Source of the DNA: Anaerolineaceae bacterium
GTDB lineage: Bacteria > Chloroflexota > Anaerolineae > Promineifilales > Promineifilaceae
Reading direction: 5' to 3'
Assembly (NCBI GenBank): GCA_002699125.1
Contig: PABI01000119.1
Coordinates: 62,001 to 126,000 of the forward strand
DNA: 64,000 bases
A model generated the notes under the pieces. That model made no database searches. It saw only the letters and a list, made by a program, of their open reading frames with translations, and had not been told where the DNA came from. This document shows, piece by piece, positions 16,952 to 24,819 of this stretch (position 1 is the first letter of the stretch; every line of letters starts with the position of its first letter). The position numbers and the translations under genes are program-made.

Positions 16952-17227
16952 ATGGGTAAAGAAACCAGGTTATTCAAAAGTGAAGAACGGCGCAGTCGCT
17001 CAGAGGTGAGCCAATTCTTGCATCAAGTTGCCGATAAGATCGAAAAAGGGCAACTTGTTTTACGTCAAGGAGAGGAAGAGCTGACACTGGCATTTCCAAC
17101 CAACCTCATACTTGAAGTTCAGGTAGAGGATGAAGATAAAAAGACAAAAGGTGTTCAACACAGCCTCGAAATTGAGCTTAAATGGTTTGATGCTGACGGG
17201 ACAGGCAGCCCCTTAGAATTGGGCTAA
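16952..17227 (+). CDS. Amphi-Trp domain protein
   Basis: A 91-residue protein. F-K-S-E-E-R-R-S-R-S-E-V-S-Q-F-L at the start and E-L-K-W-F-D at the end fit the amphi-Trp domain, a small fold found in stress gene neighbourhoods of bacteria and archaea. Biochemical role unknown. AAGGAAG lies at ribosome-site distance. Confidence 0.75.
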   Translation: MGKETRLFKSEERRSRSEVSQFLHQVADKIEKGQLVLRQGEEELTLAFPTNLILEVQVEDEDKKTKGVQHSLEIELKWFDADGTGSPLELG

Positions 17228-17302
17228 ACGGCCCCAAAATTTAGACGGTCGTGGTTGAATGTCACCCATGACGTATACACCACTTATTTAAGGAGACGAA
17301 AC

Positions 17303-17689
17303 ATGTCTGGATATCACACAAACATTGAGAGAAAAACCGAAGAGAACGATTATTTCCGTGAAGTCCTGTTCACCGGCCCGCACAGCCAGCTGGTGGTCAT
17401 GGCACTCAAGCCCGGCGAAGATATCGGCCTTGAGACCCATCCCGATACCGACCAGTTTATCCGCGTCGAAGAAGGCACAGGCAGGGCGGTGATTGGTGGG
17501 CAAGCATATCAGTTAGAAGGTGGCTCCGCTATCGTCATCCCGGCCGGTGCCGAACACAACGTGATCAACACCGCGGCGGATGAGGCGTTGAAGCTCTATA
17601 CCGTGTACACACCGCCGGAGCATCCCGACGGCACCGTGCATAAGACGAAGGCCGAAGCCGAAGCCTACGAGCGGGAGCATCATCATTGA
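17303..17689 (+). CDS. Cupin-domain protein
   Basis: A 128-residue single-cupin protein. Metal-site motif 1 is present as G-L-E-T-H-P-D-T-D-Q-F and motif 2 as P-A-G-A-E-H-N-V; the C-terminus ends in three histidines. ATG 17303 is chosen over an upstream TTG because AAGGAG sits just before it. Similar cupins with D-x-D-Q-F motifs occur across bacteria, often near stress genes; substrate unknown. Confidence 0.85.
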   Translation: MSGYHTNIERKTEENDYFREVLFTGPHSQLVVMALKPGEDIGLETHPDTDQFIRVEEGTGRAVIGGQAYQLEGGSAIVIPAGAEHNVINTAADEALKLYTVYTPPEHPDGTVHKTKAEAEAYEREHHH

Positions 17690-17736
17690 GGATGGTGGGC
17701 ATGATTTTGTCCAGCACGGATTCAGTCTGAGCCAAC

Positions 17737-17815
17737 CTCATCACATGTTGAGAAGACCACCGGATGGTGGTCTTTTTTGTTGAGCCAGAAATCAACATCC
17801 AGCCGACGACAAAAC
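17737..17815 (+). repeat. Terminator-bearing intergenic repeat, copy B
   Basis: Copy of the element at 15945. Hairpin AAGACCACC-GGAT-GGTGGTCTT (17753-17774) plus T run terminates the cupin gene. The conserved flanks ATGTTGAG upstream and ATCAACATCCAGCCGACGAC downstream match the other copies. Confidence 0.75.
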
Positions 17816-17861
17816 GGCCGTTTCCCACTATCCTATAAGCATCATATAAAAGGAGTTTGAA

Positions 17862-18023
17862 ATGACAATAGCCGAAGCGCCATTCTGGGTATGGGGCCTA
17901 CTCGCTCTAAATAGCAGCTTGTTTTTATTCATGGCCCTAACCCCCTTATTGTGGAAGTGGCATCAGGAAGCCCAGGCCAAGACTAAATTAAGTCTTGTTC
18001 CACTTGTAGTAGAAACCCGATAG
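17862..18023 (+). CDS. Micro-membrane protein (53 aa)
   Basis: A short gene with AAGGAG seven bases before ATG 17862 and a TAG at 18021-18023. It encodes one or two hydrophobic helices (W-V-W-G-L-L-A-L, L-F-L-F-M-A-L-T-P-L-L-W) followed by a Lys/Gln-rich turn and a short tail. It lies between repeat B and the first UspA gene, like the other micro-membrane proteins here. No family recognised. Confidence 0.55.
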   Translation: MTIAEAPFWVWGLLALNSSLFLFMALTPLLWKWHQEAQAKTKLSLVPLVVETR

Positions 18024-18073
18024 CTCTAGAACAGTGTGGCTGAGGTTATATTGAACAAGCAAGAGAGGCAAGC

Positions 18074-18502
18074 ATGTACCAAAAAACCCTTCTTCCGCTA
18101 GACGGATCGTCAGCAGCCGAGGAGGCTATTCCCTATGCGTTGGAACTGCGGCGACTCTCCGGCGGTACGCTCACGCTGGTGCGAGTTGTCCCTCACAACA
18201 TAGCTGCTGCCGAACTGTGGCATATCCACCAGCGCCAGCTAGAAGCAGAGGCAGAATTGTATCTGGCTAAAGTAGCTGCTCGGTTGGATGTTACGGCGGA
18301 GCATCTCCAGTACTCTATTATATCCGGAGATGTAGGCCAATCGTTGTTAACACTGATTCACCAGGGGCCGTTTGACGTTTTGGTGATGGCTACCCGTGAC
18401 CGGCGTGACCCGGTGCGCTGGGTGCTAGGCAGCGTCGCCGATTATCTGGTGCAGCGGGCGCCGATACCGGTGCTGCTGGTGCGCCAGAATGAAGAAGGAT
18501 AA
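18074..18502 (+). CDS. UspA-family universal stress protein, degenerate nucleotide motif
   Basis: A 142-residue single-domain Usp. The start L-P-L-D-G-S-S-A-A-E-E-A-I-P is typical. The usual S-H-G-R-S-G-x9-G-S ATP loop is replaced by T-R-D-R-R-D-P-V-R-W-V-L-G-S, losing two of its glycines, so ATP binding may be weak or absent. Its leader and coding region are paralogous to the frameshifted copy at 18950. Confidence 0.85.
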   Translation: MYQKTLLPLDGSSAAEEAIPYALELRRLSGGTLTLVRVVPHNIAAAELWHIHQRQLEAEAELYLAKVAARLDVTAEHLQYSIISGDVGQSLLTLIHQGPFDVLVMATRDRRDPVRWVLGSVADYLVQRAPIPVLLVRQNEEG

Positions 18503-18521
18503 TTCAAAAAGGATGACAATT

Positions 18522-18893
18522 ATGTTTCACCAGATTTTTTATAAACAAAGGCCACGCAATGAAAATGCGTTGACAATGTTACGAGACAAAAAGCTTCGTC
18601 GGGGAACGACCGTATGGACAGCTGATGGTCATGACATTGGTAATTCCATTCGCCTTCACCACCGCCAGAATGATGTGAACCCAGGCTTGAAATTGTACGC
18701 CAGTTATCTTGAGCTATTTAGCATACTGCTTGGTGGTGCAACCTACATTCCTACTGATTTCATCCGCGACTATGATCCGGCTGATAACAAATTGCTATTG
18801 TCTGTTACATTAAAAGATATCGCTAAAGAAACCTGGGATCGGACACCAGCATTTATCGCTCATCACCAGGCAACGACAGAGACATTGGCCTGA
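18522..18893 (+). CDS. Hypothetical protein, possibly PRC-barrel-like
   Basis: About 123 residues, soluble, beta-rich in its first half: R-R-G-T-T-V-W-T-A-D-G-H-D-I-G and Y-I-P-T-D-F-I-R-D-Y-D resemble the strand-turn pattern of PRC-barrel or DUF2171 proteins, but I cannot assign it firmly. AAAAGGA precedes ATG 18522. It is sandwiched between two Usp paralogues and probably belongs to the same stress operon. Confidence 0.5.
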   Translation: MFHQIFYKQRPRNENALTMLRDKKLRRGTTVWTADGHDIGNSIRLHHRQNDVNPGLKLYASYLELFSILLGGATYIPTDFIRDYDPADNKLLLSVTLKDIAKETWDRTPAFIAHHQATTETLA

Positions 18894-18949
18894 GCGAGGT
18901 TCTTGAAAACCGTGGCTGGGATTGTGTTAAACAGATACGAGAGGCAATC

Positions 18950-19400
18950 ATGTACCAAAAAATCCTTGTTCCATTAGACGGATCGTCCGTGCCCGAAGAA
19001 ACCATTCCCAATGCACTGGAACTGTGCCACCTTTCCAAGGGTATGCTCACCCTGGTTCGTGTTATCCCCTCAGCCACTCAGCCACCTGCCCTATACAGCA
19101 TGACAAATGCCGAAACGTGGTTCACCCGTCAACGGCAGAGGCAGGCAGAGGCAGAAGGGTATCTGGCTGAAATAGCAGCCCGACCAGAGTTGGCAGAGGC
19201 TGATCCTCGACGACTGGCCATAGCTGGCGTCACCGATCAATCGCTGCTGACCCTGATCGAGCAGGGGGCGTTTGACATTTTGGGTGATGACCACTCGTAA
19301 CCGACGAGACCCGGTGCGCTGGATACTGGGCAACATCGCTGATTATCTGGTGCAGCGTGCGCCCATACCGGTGCTGCTGGTACGCCACCGCGCAGCTTGA
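18950..19400 (+). pseudogene. UspA paralogue with single-base frameshift
   Basis: Starts M-Y-Q-K-I-L-V-P-L-D-G-S-S and matches the 18074 protein throughout. At 19282-19284 a GGG run replaces the GG of its paralogue; the frame then ends at TAA 19298-19300 after F-D-I-L-G. Removing one G restores T-T-R-N-R-R-D-P-V-R-W-I-L-G-N to a stop at 19398-19400. Even the ~45-bp leader (GTGGCTG...GAGAGGCAA) is duplicated from the first copy. This is either a young pseudogene or a homopolymer error. Confidence 0.8.
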
Positions 19401-19422
19401 TCAGAAAGACATTAAAAATTAT

Positions 19423-19533
19423 ATGGCGCATTCTGAGTTGGCTGACAAGTTAGGGTATGTGGAGTTGAAGATTAAGCTAGAAGAGATGGCCGCTGATGAA
19501 GCAGCCATGCTTGTGAGCTGCACCGCATTCTGA
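19423..19533 (+). CDS. Possible 36-residue ORF
   Basis: ATG 19423 to TGA 19531-19533, encoding a charged amphipathic peptide (L-A-D-K-L-G-Y-V-E-L-K-I-K-L-E-E-M-A-A). No ribosome site. It may be the remnant of a longer gene in the 350-bp gap after the Usp pseudogene; the rest of that gap is repeat copy D. Confidence 0.2.
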   Translation: MAHSELADKLGYVELKIKLEEMAADEAAMLVSCTAF

Positions 19534-19556
19534 AAGGGATGTAATTTGTAGATGGC

Positions 19557-19633
19557 GTAATCAATTGTTGAGTGTACCACCTACATGTTGTCGTTTTTGA
19601 TGAGTGGGAAATCTACATAAAGCCGACGAAAAC
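19557..19633 (+). repeat. Intergenic repeat, copy D (decayed)
   Basis: Shares the order ATCAATTGTTGAG ... ACCACC ... GTTTTTGATGAG ... ATCTACAT ... AGCCGACGA with the other copies. The hairpin arm has decayed, so it is probably no longer a terminator. It supports the element being a dispersed repeat rather than a chance terminator similarity. Confidence 0.5.
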
Positions 19634-19751
19634 CAAGTCATTACGGGCCCTCAGGATTTCAGAGGATTTACGGTTAGTGTTGCTAATCCAAAGAGTTAAT
19701 AGCTTTTCGACCCAAAAATGGGGGAAGGCCAACGAGGAAAAAGAAAATCTC

Positions 19752-19949
19752 ATGAATAAAAAAACAATTACTCTTCCACTGAACAAGCTCAAGGCTAGAA
19801 TGCCTCTTCTCCCCGACTTTGAGGAAATATCCCCAACCTTACGAAGGCAACCTCCCTTTGCGCTAGAAAATACAATAGATATTAACGATGTAGTCGATGA
19901 AACATCATTAGGCTCTTTTCCTGCAAGTGATCCACCATCATTCTGGTGA
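19752..19949 (+). CDS. Small protein with C-terminal S-F-P-A-S-D-P-P-S-W-like motif
   Basis: A 65-residue protein ending D-E-T-S-L-G-S-F-P-A-S-D-P-P-S-F-W. This tail is a recurring motif in short bacterial proteins of unknown function, often near stress genes. ATG 19752 (M-N-K-K-T-I) is preferred over a start at 19572 because upstream codons fall in repeat D and GAGGA precedes it. Confidence 0.6.
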   Translation: MNKKTITLPLNKLKARMPLLPDFEEISPTLRRQPPFALENTIDINDVVDETSLGSFPASDPPSFW

Positions 19950-20002
19950 TATATTCGTCTACAACAGTGAGTTGCAAGCTGATTTGAGCGGCTGTCGATA
20001 TA

Positions 20003-20614
20003 ATGAAAGGTACAGCATCCACGAAAACAACGGCCGTTATCAGGTTGGGATCATGGACACATACGCGAGGTCATTATAAGAAAGCAAACGTGCGTTTCTT
20101 TAAGTGGCCTGTTATCTTATTGATAGCACTCTTATTCGTTAGCTGTACATCGCCCAAGGCATCCGGGGCGTCCCTAGCCTCCACTGAGGCACCTATCCAG
20201 GTTAGCGATCTAGATGTAACGACGCGCCAGATAATTTACGTGCCCGCCTACTCCGAAATGACCATTGCCCATAATCGCACTCTTGATCTCGCCGTGACCC
20301 TAACCATTCACAACACCGATTTTGAACACGCCATCATCTTAACCTCGGTCAGATATTACGATACGCAGGGTCAACTGCTAAGAAAACATTTAGCAGAGCC
20401 GCGCCCGTTAGCACCGCTGGCCTCCACGGACTTCTTCGTCGATGCCAATGAGCAAAGTGGGGGGCTGGGGACCAACTTCATCGTGGAGTGGGTGGCTGAG
20501 CAGCCCGTCTTCGAACCGATTGTTGAGGCGGTTATGCTCAACACCGCTAACAATCAGGGCATCTTTCTGACCAGTCCCGGTCGTGTTATCAACCAAATTG
20601 CGCCACAAGATTAA
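20003..20614 (+). CDS. DUF3124 lipoprotein
   Basis: 203 residues as read from ATG 20003, with a hydrophobic signal and lipobox L-L-F-V-S-C (Cys48). The long N-terminus suggests the real start may be nearer the signal, e.g. GTG 20090. The mature part fits DUF3124: Y-V-P-A-Y-S-E, T-L-T-I-H-N-T-D, S-V-R-Y-Y-D-T-Q-G, G-G-L-G-T-N-F-I-V-E-W and a final P-I-V-E-A-V-M. Periplasmic or cell-surface, function unknown. Confidence 0.8.
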   Translation: MKGTASTKTTAVIRLGSWTHTRGHYKKANVRFFKWPVILLIALLFVSCTSPKASGASLASTEAPIQVSDLDVTTRQIIYVPAYSEMTIAHNRTLDLAVTLTIHNTDFEHAIILTSVRYYDTQGQLLRKHLAEPRPLAPLASTDFFVDANEQSGGLGTNFIVEWVAEQPVFEPIVEAVMLNTANNQGIFLTSPGRVINQIAPQD

Positions 20615-20776
20615 TTATAGGTCATTCAAGCGAATGGGAATTACCGTCGATATTGTCATTATTGTTGTCGCTGGTTTTTAGGAGGCTCAATCGCCCAATG
20701 GCTTAAGCAACCTTCGATGCTGGGTTACAGGAGCTCATGGCGGAACATGACAACCAATGTTGTCGGCCACGTGCCA

Positions 20777-20855
20777 CGTCATCAAATGTTGAGAAGACTA
20801 CCTCAGGGTGGTCTTTTTTGTTGAGACAAACATCATCATCCTACCGATGGCAGGC
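20777..20855 (+). repeat. Terminator-bearing intergenic repeat, copy C
   Basis: Hairpin AAGACTACC/GGTGGTCTT (20794-20802 with 20807-20815) plus T run, flanked by ATCAAATGTTGAG before and ATCATCATCCTACCGATGG after. It lies between the DUF3124 gene and a micro-membrane gene. The rest of 20615-20909 shows no gene. Confidence 0.7.
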
Positions 20856-20909
20856 AAGGTGATTCTTGATATGGTTAGAACATCATTCGAAAAATAAGAA
20901 GAGGTGAAA

Positions 20910-21035
20910 ATGACACACTATCAGAAAGAGAAACTAACTTCGCTCATAATAACAATCGTCATGATGATGTTGACTCTAACAACGTTTATCTTGATGGTTC
21001 TATTAGCAATTATGAGCCCAGCGGCGTTTAGCTAA
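20910..21035 (+). CDS. Micro-membrane protein (41 aa)
   Basis: ATG 20910 with AAGAGGTG upstream. It encodes a single hydrophobic helix rich in Ile, Met, Leu and Thr (I-I-T-I-V-M-M-M-L-T-L-T-T-F), ending A-A-F-S, stop five bases before the UPF0316 gene. Co-transcription with that membrane protein suggests a small partner subunit. Confidence 0.55.
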   Translation: MTHYQKEKLTSLIITIVMMMLTLTTFILMVLLAIMSPAAFS

Positions 21036-21040
21036 CAATT

Positions 21041-21580
21041 ATGTTTGAGATACCACCACTAAACCTGCAACTATTGGCAGGTATGCTGCTAATCTTTTTC
21101 TTACGCGTCACTGACGTTTCTATGGGCACGGTGCGCATGCTAATGGTCATGCGTGGGATGCGTAAATGGGCCGTGCTCATCGGCTTTATCGAAGTGACGA
21201 TTTGGGTTATTGCCATCAGCCAGGTCATGTCTAATTTGAATAACGTATGGAATATCCTGGCCTACAGCAGCGGCTTTGCCACCGGCACGTTTGTCGGTAT
21301 GTTTTTAGAGAACAGGCTGGCGTTGGGCAACGTGAGTGTACACGTCATTTCGCTGAAAAAAGGAGCGGAGATTGCCGCTAAAGTTCGCAAAGCCGGCTAT
21401 GGGGCTACCGAGCTGCCGGCTCTGGGTCAATCTGGACCGGTATCGCTGATCGGTATTGTTGTACCACGTAAGCAAAAGCCAGCAGTGCTGGGGCTAATCA
21501 GTGAGATTGATCCCACTGCATTTGTGACGGTTGATGATATGCGGCGGGTAGATCGGGGCTACGGCCGTTTGGCCAAGTAG
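21041..21580 (+). CDS. UPF0316-family membrane protein (DUF5698/DUF2179 type)
   Basis: A 179-residue protein with three N-terminal helices (L-L-I-F-F-L-R-V-T-D-V-S-M-G-T, I-G-F-I-E-V-T-I-W-V, L-A-Y-S-S-G-F-A-T-G-T) and a cytoplasmic tail with K-V-R-K-A-G-Y-G-A-T and F-V-T-V-D-D-M. This matches the UPF0316 family. A decayed second copy lies at 34378. Role unknown; here embedded among stress genes. Confidence 0.85.
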   Translation: MFEIPPLNLQLLAGMLLIFFLRVTDVSMGTVRMLMVMRGMRKWAVLIGFIEVTIWVIAISQVMSNLNNVWNILAYSSGFATGTFVGMFLENRLALGNVSVHVISLKKGAEIAAKVRKAGYGATELPALGQSGPVSLIGIVVPRKQKPAVLGLISEIDPTAFVTVDDMRRVDRGYGRLAK

Positions 21581-21617
21581 CATTTAGACAAGCGGCTTAT
21601 GAAGCCAGGAGGTAGAA

Positions 21618-21725
21618 ATGATAAATTTTGTTGTATTAGAAATATTGCTCGTTTTGGGCGTGGTGATCGTAACTGCCGTTTTGCTTATCACCTTCATGGT
21701 ATGGCGGAAACGGTTCATAAAATAA
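21618..21725 (+). CDS. Micro-membrane protein (35 aa)
   Basis: AGGAGGT precedes ATG 21618; stop at 21723-21725. A single helix (V-L-E-I-L-L-V-L-G-V-V-I-V-T-A-V-L-L) ends in a positive W-R-K-R tail, as in short single-span regulators. Eleven bases before the tandem-Usp gene. Confidence 0.6.
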   Translation: MINFVVLEILLVLGVVIVTAVLLITFMVWRKRFIK

Positions 21726-21735
21726 GGAGCCTCCA

Positions 21736-22611
21736 ATGTCATTTAATAAAATCTTACTTCCCCTGGATGGCTCTGAGTTGGCGGAAAAGGCGTTGGCTCC
21801 GGCGGTGGCTCTCGCGGAAACGTTTTCAGCCGAGATCGTTCTCCTCAGAGTTGTCGTTCCCCTATCCATCAAGATTGATCCTGACTTGTATCAGCGCATT
21901 ATTGACGGGGGTCAAAAAGAAGCCAAATATTACCTGAGCGGCATTCAGCTTCGCTCACTCTTTTCTACTGTATCCGTTAAGAGTGACACCGTGGTAGGAA
22001 AAGCGGCTCAGTCGATTCTTGACTATGCCCGGGAGAACGAGATTGATTTAATTGTCATGTCCAGTCACGGCCGTTCCGGCATGAGTCGTTGGGTTTATGG
22101 CAGTGTCGCTGATAAGGTTTTACATCAAGCTGCATGCTCCCTGGCCATCATTCACCCCCAGGTAGAAACGGAACCGTTTGCCCATAAGCGCATCTTAGTA
22201 CCGCTGGACGGCTCGCTGCAGGCGGAGAGCGCCCTAGGTCCAGCGCTGAAGCTGGCCCATGAGGTAGTGGCGGAACTGATTTTACTACGGGTGACGGAAA
22301 TGCCGCCGATACCTAAAGAACCGGTACACGGCTGGCCCGGCGTTAAGTCAGTTATGCAAGCAGCGGAACTGGAAGCCAAAATCTATTTAGAGCGTACAAG
22401 AAAATCCTTGATAGACAGCGGTATCCAGATCAGCACCCAAGTCACCACCGGTGCTGTCACCGAGAGCATCATTGATACGGCCGATGAACAACAGGTTGAT
22501 TTAATTGTCATGTCCAGTCACGGTCGTTCTGGGGTAGATCGCTGGGTATTTGGCAGCGTAACTGAAAAAACCCTGCGCGGTGCGCATTGCGCCACATTGG
22601 TTATTCGATAA
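21736..22611 (+). CDS. Tandem-domain universal stress protein
   Basis: 291 residues made of two Usp domains. Domain 1 (~1-143) has L-P-L-D-G-S and S-S-H-G-R-S-G-M-S-R-W-V-Y-G-S; domain 2 (~148-291) has V-P-L-D-G-S and S-S-H-G-R-S-G-V-D-R-W-V-F-G-S. Both keep the full G-x2-G-x9-G-S ATP-binding motif, unlike the single-domain copy at 18074. AAGGAGCC precedes the ATG. It is followed by the baeRF gene. Confidence 0.92.
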   Translation: MSFNKILLPLDGSELAEKALAPAVALAETFSAEIVLLRVVVPLSIKIDPDLYQRIIDGGQKEAKYYLSGIQLRSLFSTVSVKSDTVVGKAAQSILDYARENEIDLIVMSSHGRSGMSRWVYGSVADKVLHQAACSLAIIHPQVETEPFAHKRILVPLDGSLQAESALGPALKLAHEVVAELILLRVTEMPPIPKEPVHGWPGVKSVMQAAELEAKIYLERTRKSLIDSGIQISTQVTTGAVTESIIDTADEQQVDLIVMSSHGRSGVDRWVFGSVTEKTLRGAHCATLVIR

Positions 22612-22630
22612 AGTCAAATGGAGGTTCACT

Positions 22631-23791
22631 ATGAGTATCTTAACCCGAGATGATTTGAAAACGCTTTACCAAGAGCAGGAGGGAGTCTGCATTTCTATTT
22701 ACATGCCCACCAATCCTAGCGCGACAGAAACCGATCAGGAGCGGATTCAGCTAAAGAATTTATTAGCAGAGGCAGAAAAGCATTTGCTGTCGGCGGGGCT
22801 GCGCGTTCCCGATGTCCAAAAACTGATAGAACCGGCGCAAAAATTTTTATGGGACAAGCTTTTCTGGCGGCACCAGGATGAAGGGCTCGCTCTGTTTCTC
22901 TCGGAGGAAACATTTTACCATTACCACCTTCCCTATGATTTCGAGGCGCAAGTCGTCATTGCCGGCCGTTTTCATATCAAACCCTTGCTGCCACTATTGG
23001 CCGATGATGGACATTTCTTCATCTTGGCGCTTAGTCAAAACGAGATCAGGCTGCTGCAAGGTACGCGACACAGTATCAGCGAAGTAGACGTGGCAGACAT
23101 TCCCGCCAGCCTGGCTGAAACGTTGGTGGCTGACAGGCCGGAAAAACAGCTTCAGTTCCACACCAGCTCCGGCTCGCCGGGCGGCGGCAAACGTGCGGCT
23201 ATCTTTCATACACATGACGCTTCGGGCAAACTATCCCGTACAAATATCCGACGCTTCTTCCGGCAGATAAACAGTGTGTTATCTGCCTGGCTGGTAAACG
23301 AACACGCGCCTTTGTTGTTAGCGGGCGTTGACAATCTGCTGCCGCTTTACAAAGAAGTAAACAGCTACCCTCATCTGGTTGAGGAAGTTATCATTGGTAA
23401 TCCTGAAATGCTGCGGGCGGACGAGCTGCATCAGCGAGGATGGGCTATTGTACAGCCGCTGTTCCAACAGGCGCGTCGGCAAGCGGAATCACACTATCAA
23501 CAGCTGCTTGGGAGTGCTAATGAAAAAGCTTCCAATGATCCCTTGCAAATCGTCCAGGCCGCTTTTAACGGCCGTATTGAAACCCTGTTTGTCGCCTTAG
23601 GCCAGCGATTGTGGGGACGCTTTGATCCGCAAACGGGCGTGGTTGAGCTGCATCAGGAGAGGGGAGGCGGAGATGGCGACCTGCTCAATGTTGCCGTCAT
23701 ACAGACGATGATGAACGGTGGCGCCGTTTATGCTGTTCCTCTGGAAGAGATGCCCAGCCGGAATATATTAGCCGCTGTTTACCGGTACTGA
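22631..23791 (+). CDS. baeRF-family protein (bacterial eRF1/Vms1-like)
   Basis: A 386-residue soluble protein. The N-terminus L-Y-Q-E-Q-E-G-V-C-I-S-I-Y-M-P-T, the I-Q-L-K-N-L-L-A-E-A-E-K segment and the central L-A-L-S-Q-N-E-I-R-L-L-Q-G strand match the bacterial archaeo-eukaryotic release factor (baeRF) superfamily, predicted to act on ribosomes or peptidyl-tRNA. The catalytic loop region has G-S-P-G-G-G-K-R. ATG 22631 after GGAGG is the start. Being between two tandem-Usp genes suggests a stress-time translation rescue role, which is inference. Confidence 0.7.
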   Translation: MSILTRDDLKTLYQEQEGVCISIYMPTNPSATETDQERIQLKNLLAEAEKHLLSAGLRVPDVQKLIEPAQKFLWDKLFWRHQDEGLALFLSEETFYHYHLPYDFEAQVVIAGRFHIKPLLPLLADDGHFFILALSQNEIRLLQGTRHSISEVDVADIPASLAETLVADRPEKQLQFHTSSGSPGGGKRAAIFHTHDASGKLSRTNIRRFFRQINSVLSAWLVNEHAPLLLAGVDNLLPLYKEVNSYPHLVEEVIIGNPEMLRADELHQRGWAIVQPLFQQARRQAESHYQQLLGSANEKASNDPLQIVQAAFNGRIETLFVALGQRLWGRFDPQTGVVELHQERGGGDGDLLNVAVIQTMMNGGAVYAVPLEEMPSRNILAAVYRY

Positions 23792-23816
23792 GCGGCAGCG
23801 AATAAGTAGGTGCGCA

Positions 23817-24728
23817 ATGAAATTTAAGAAGATTTTATTACCATTGGATGGCTCCCCATTAGCAGAGCAAGCGATGGCTCCGGCCATACGTATGGCTGTA
23901 GACATGTCGGCTGAGATTGTCTTGCTTCATGTAGTTGTGCCATTGGACATAGATTTGGTTTTGCCTGAAGCATCATTGCCTCAGGCTACAAAGGAGGCGG
24001 AGCGGTATTTGGCCGCTATTAGCGCCCGTTTTGCCCCTGCCGGGGTGAATATGACGACGGCTGTGGTTGTTGACTTTAACACAGCGACGGCCGTTATCAA
24101 TTGCGCCAAGGAAAATGACGTAGACCTCATTGTGATGAGCAGTCACGGCCGTTCTGGGCTGACGCGGTGGCGGTACGGCAGCGTGACAGCCCGGTTGCTG
24201 CGTCAGGCAACTTGCCCTGTGCTTGTCATCCCCGACCAGACAGACAATGAACCCTTCGCGTTCCGGCGTATTTTGCTTCCGTTGGATGGGTCGGATATGG
24301 CTGCACAAGCTTTGGAACCAGCCGTCGCTTTGGCGCAGGCATTGTCGGCTGAACTCGTTCTGCTGCGCGCCGCCCCTCTGCCTTTCATGGTGGAAGAACT
24401 AATGACGCCTGAGCGCAGAATTGAGCAAATTGAAGCCGAAGTATGCGCCAAGGCGCTTGCATATCTGGAACAGATCAAAGCGTCTCTGACCGCAGAGCAT
24501 AACTTACCTGTTAAAACGGCAGCGATAATCGGTTCAGCCGCCGACGTTATTATTGATTATGCCAACGAGCATGACGTGGATTTAATCGTTATGAACAGCC
24601 ACGGCCGTTCCGGCATCTTGCTTTGGACATATGGCAGCGTGACCGAAAAGGTTATATTAGGTACTGACCGCGCCACGATGGTTGTACGGCGCAAATCGCC
24701 AGCTTTTCTGCGAAAGCATTGGACGTAA
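23817..24728 (+). CDS. Tandem-domain universal stress protein
   Basis: 303 residues, two Usp domains, paralogous to the 21736 protein. ATP loops read S-S-H-G-R-S-G-L-T-R-W-R-Y-G-S and N-S-H-G-R-S-G-I-L-L-W-T-Y-G-S. It ends the stress block; a bidirectional terminator follows. Confidence 0.92.
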   Translation: MKFKKILLPLDGSPLAEQAMAPAIRMAVDMSAEIVLLHVVVPLDIDLVLPEASLPQATKEAERYLAAISARFAPAGVNMTTAVVVDFNTATAVINCAKENDVDLIVMSSHGRSGLTRWRYGSVTARLLRQATCPVLVIPDQTDNEPFAFRRILLPLDGSDMAAQALEPAVALAQALSAELVLLRAAPLPFMVEELMTPERRIEQIEAEVCAKALAYLEQIKASLTAEHNLPVKTAAIIGSAADVIIDYANEHDVDLIVMNSHGRSGILLWTYGSVTEKVILGTDRATMVVRRKSPAFLRKHWT

Positions 24729-24749
24729 TCCCCTGAGTCGGCATCGTAA

Positions 24750-24790
24750 AGTAAGCGGCCAACAACAGTTTACGAGCAAGGCCGCTTACT
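24750..24790. terminator. Bidirectional hairpin terminator
   Basis: An 11-bp perfect stem AGTAAGCGGCC (24750-24760) with GGCCGCTTACT (24780-24790) between the convergent Usp and protoglobin genes. Flanks are only mildly A/T-rich. Confidence 0.65.
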
Positions 24791-24819
24791 CTTAAACCAC
24801 CCGTACAGTTCCGCCAAGA

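Noticed and set aside
20637..20684. A 15-codon hydrophobic ORF in the gap after DUF3124
   Set aside because: Too short, no ribosome site, and no similarity beyond hydrophobic residues.
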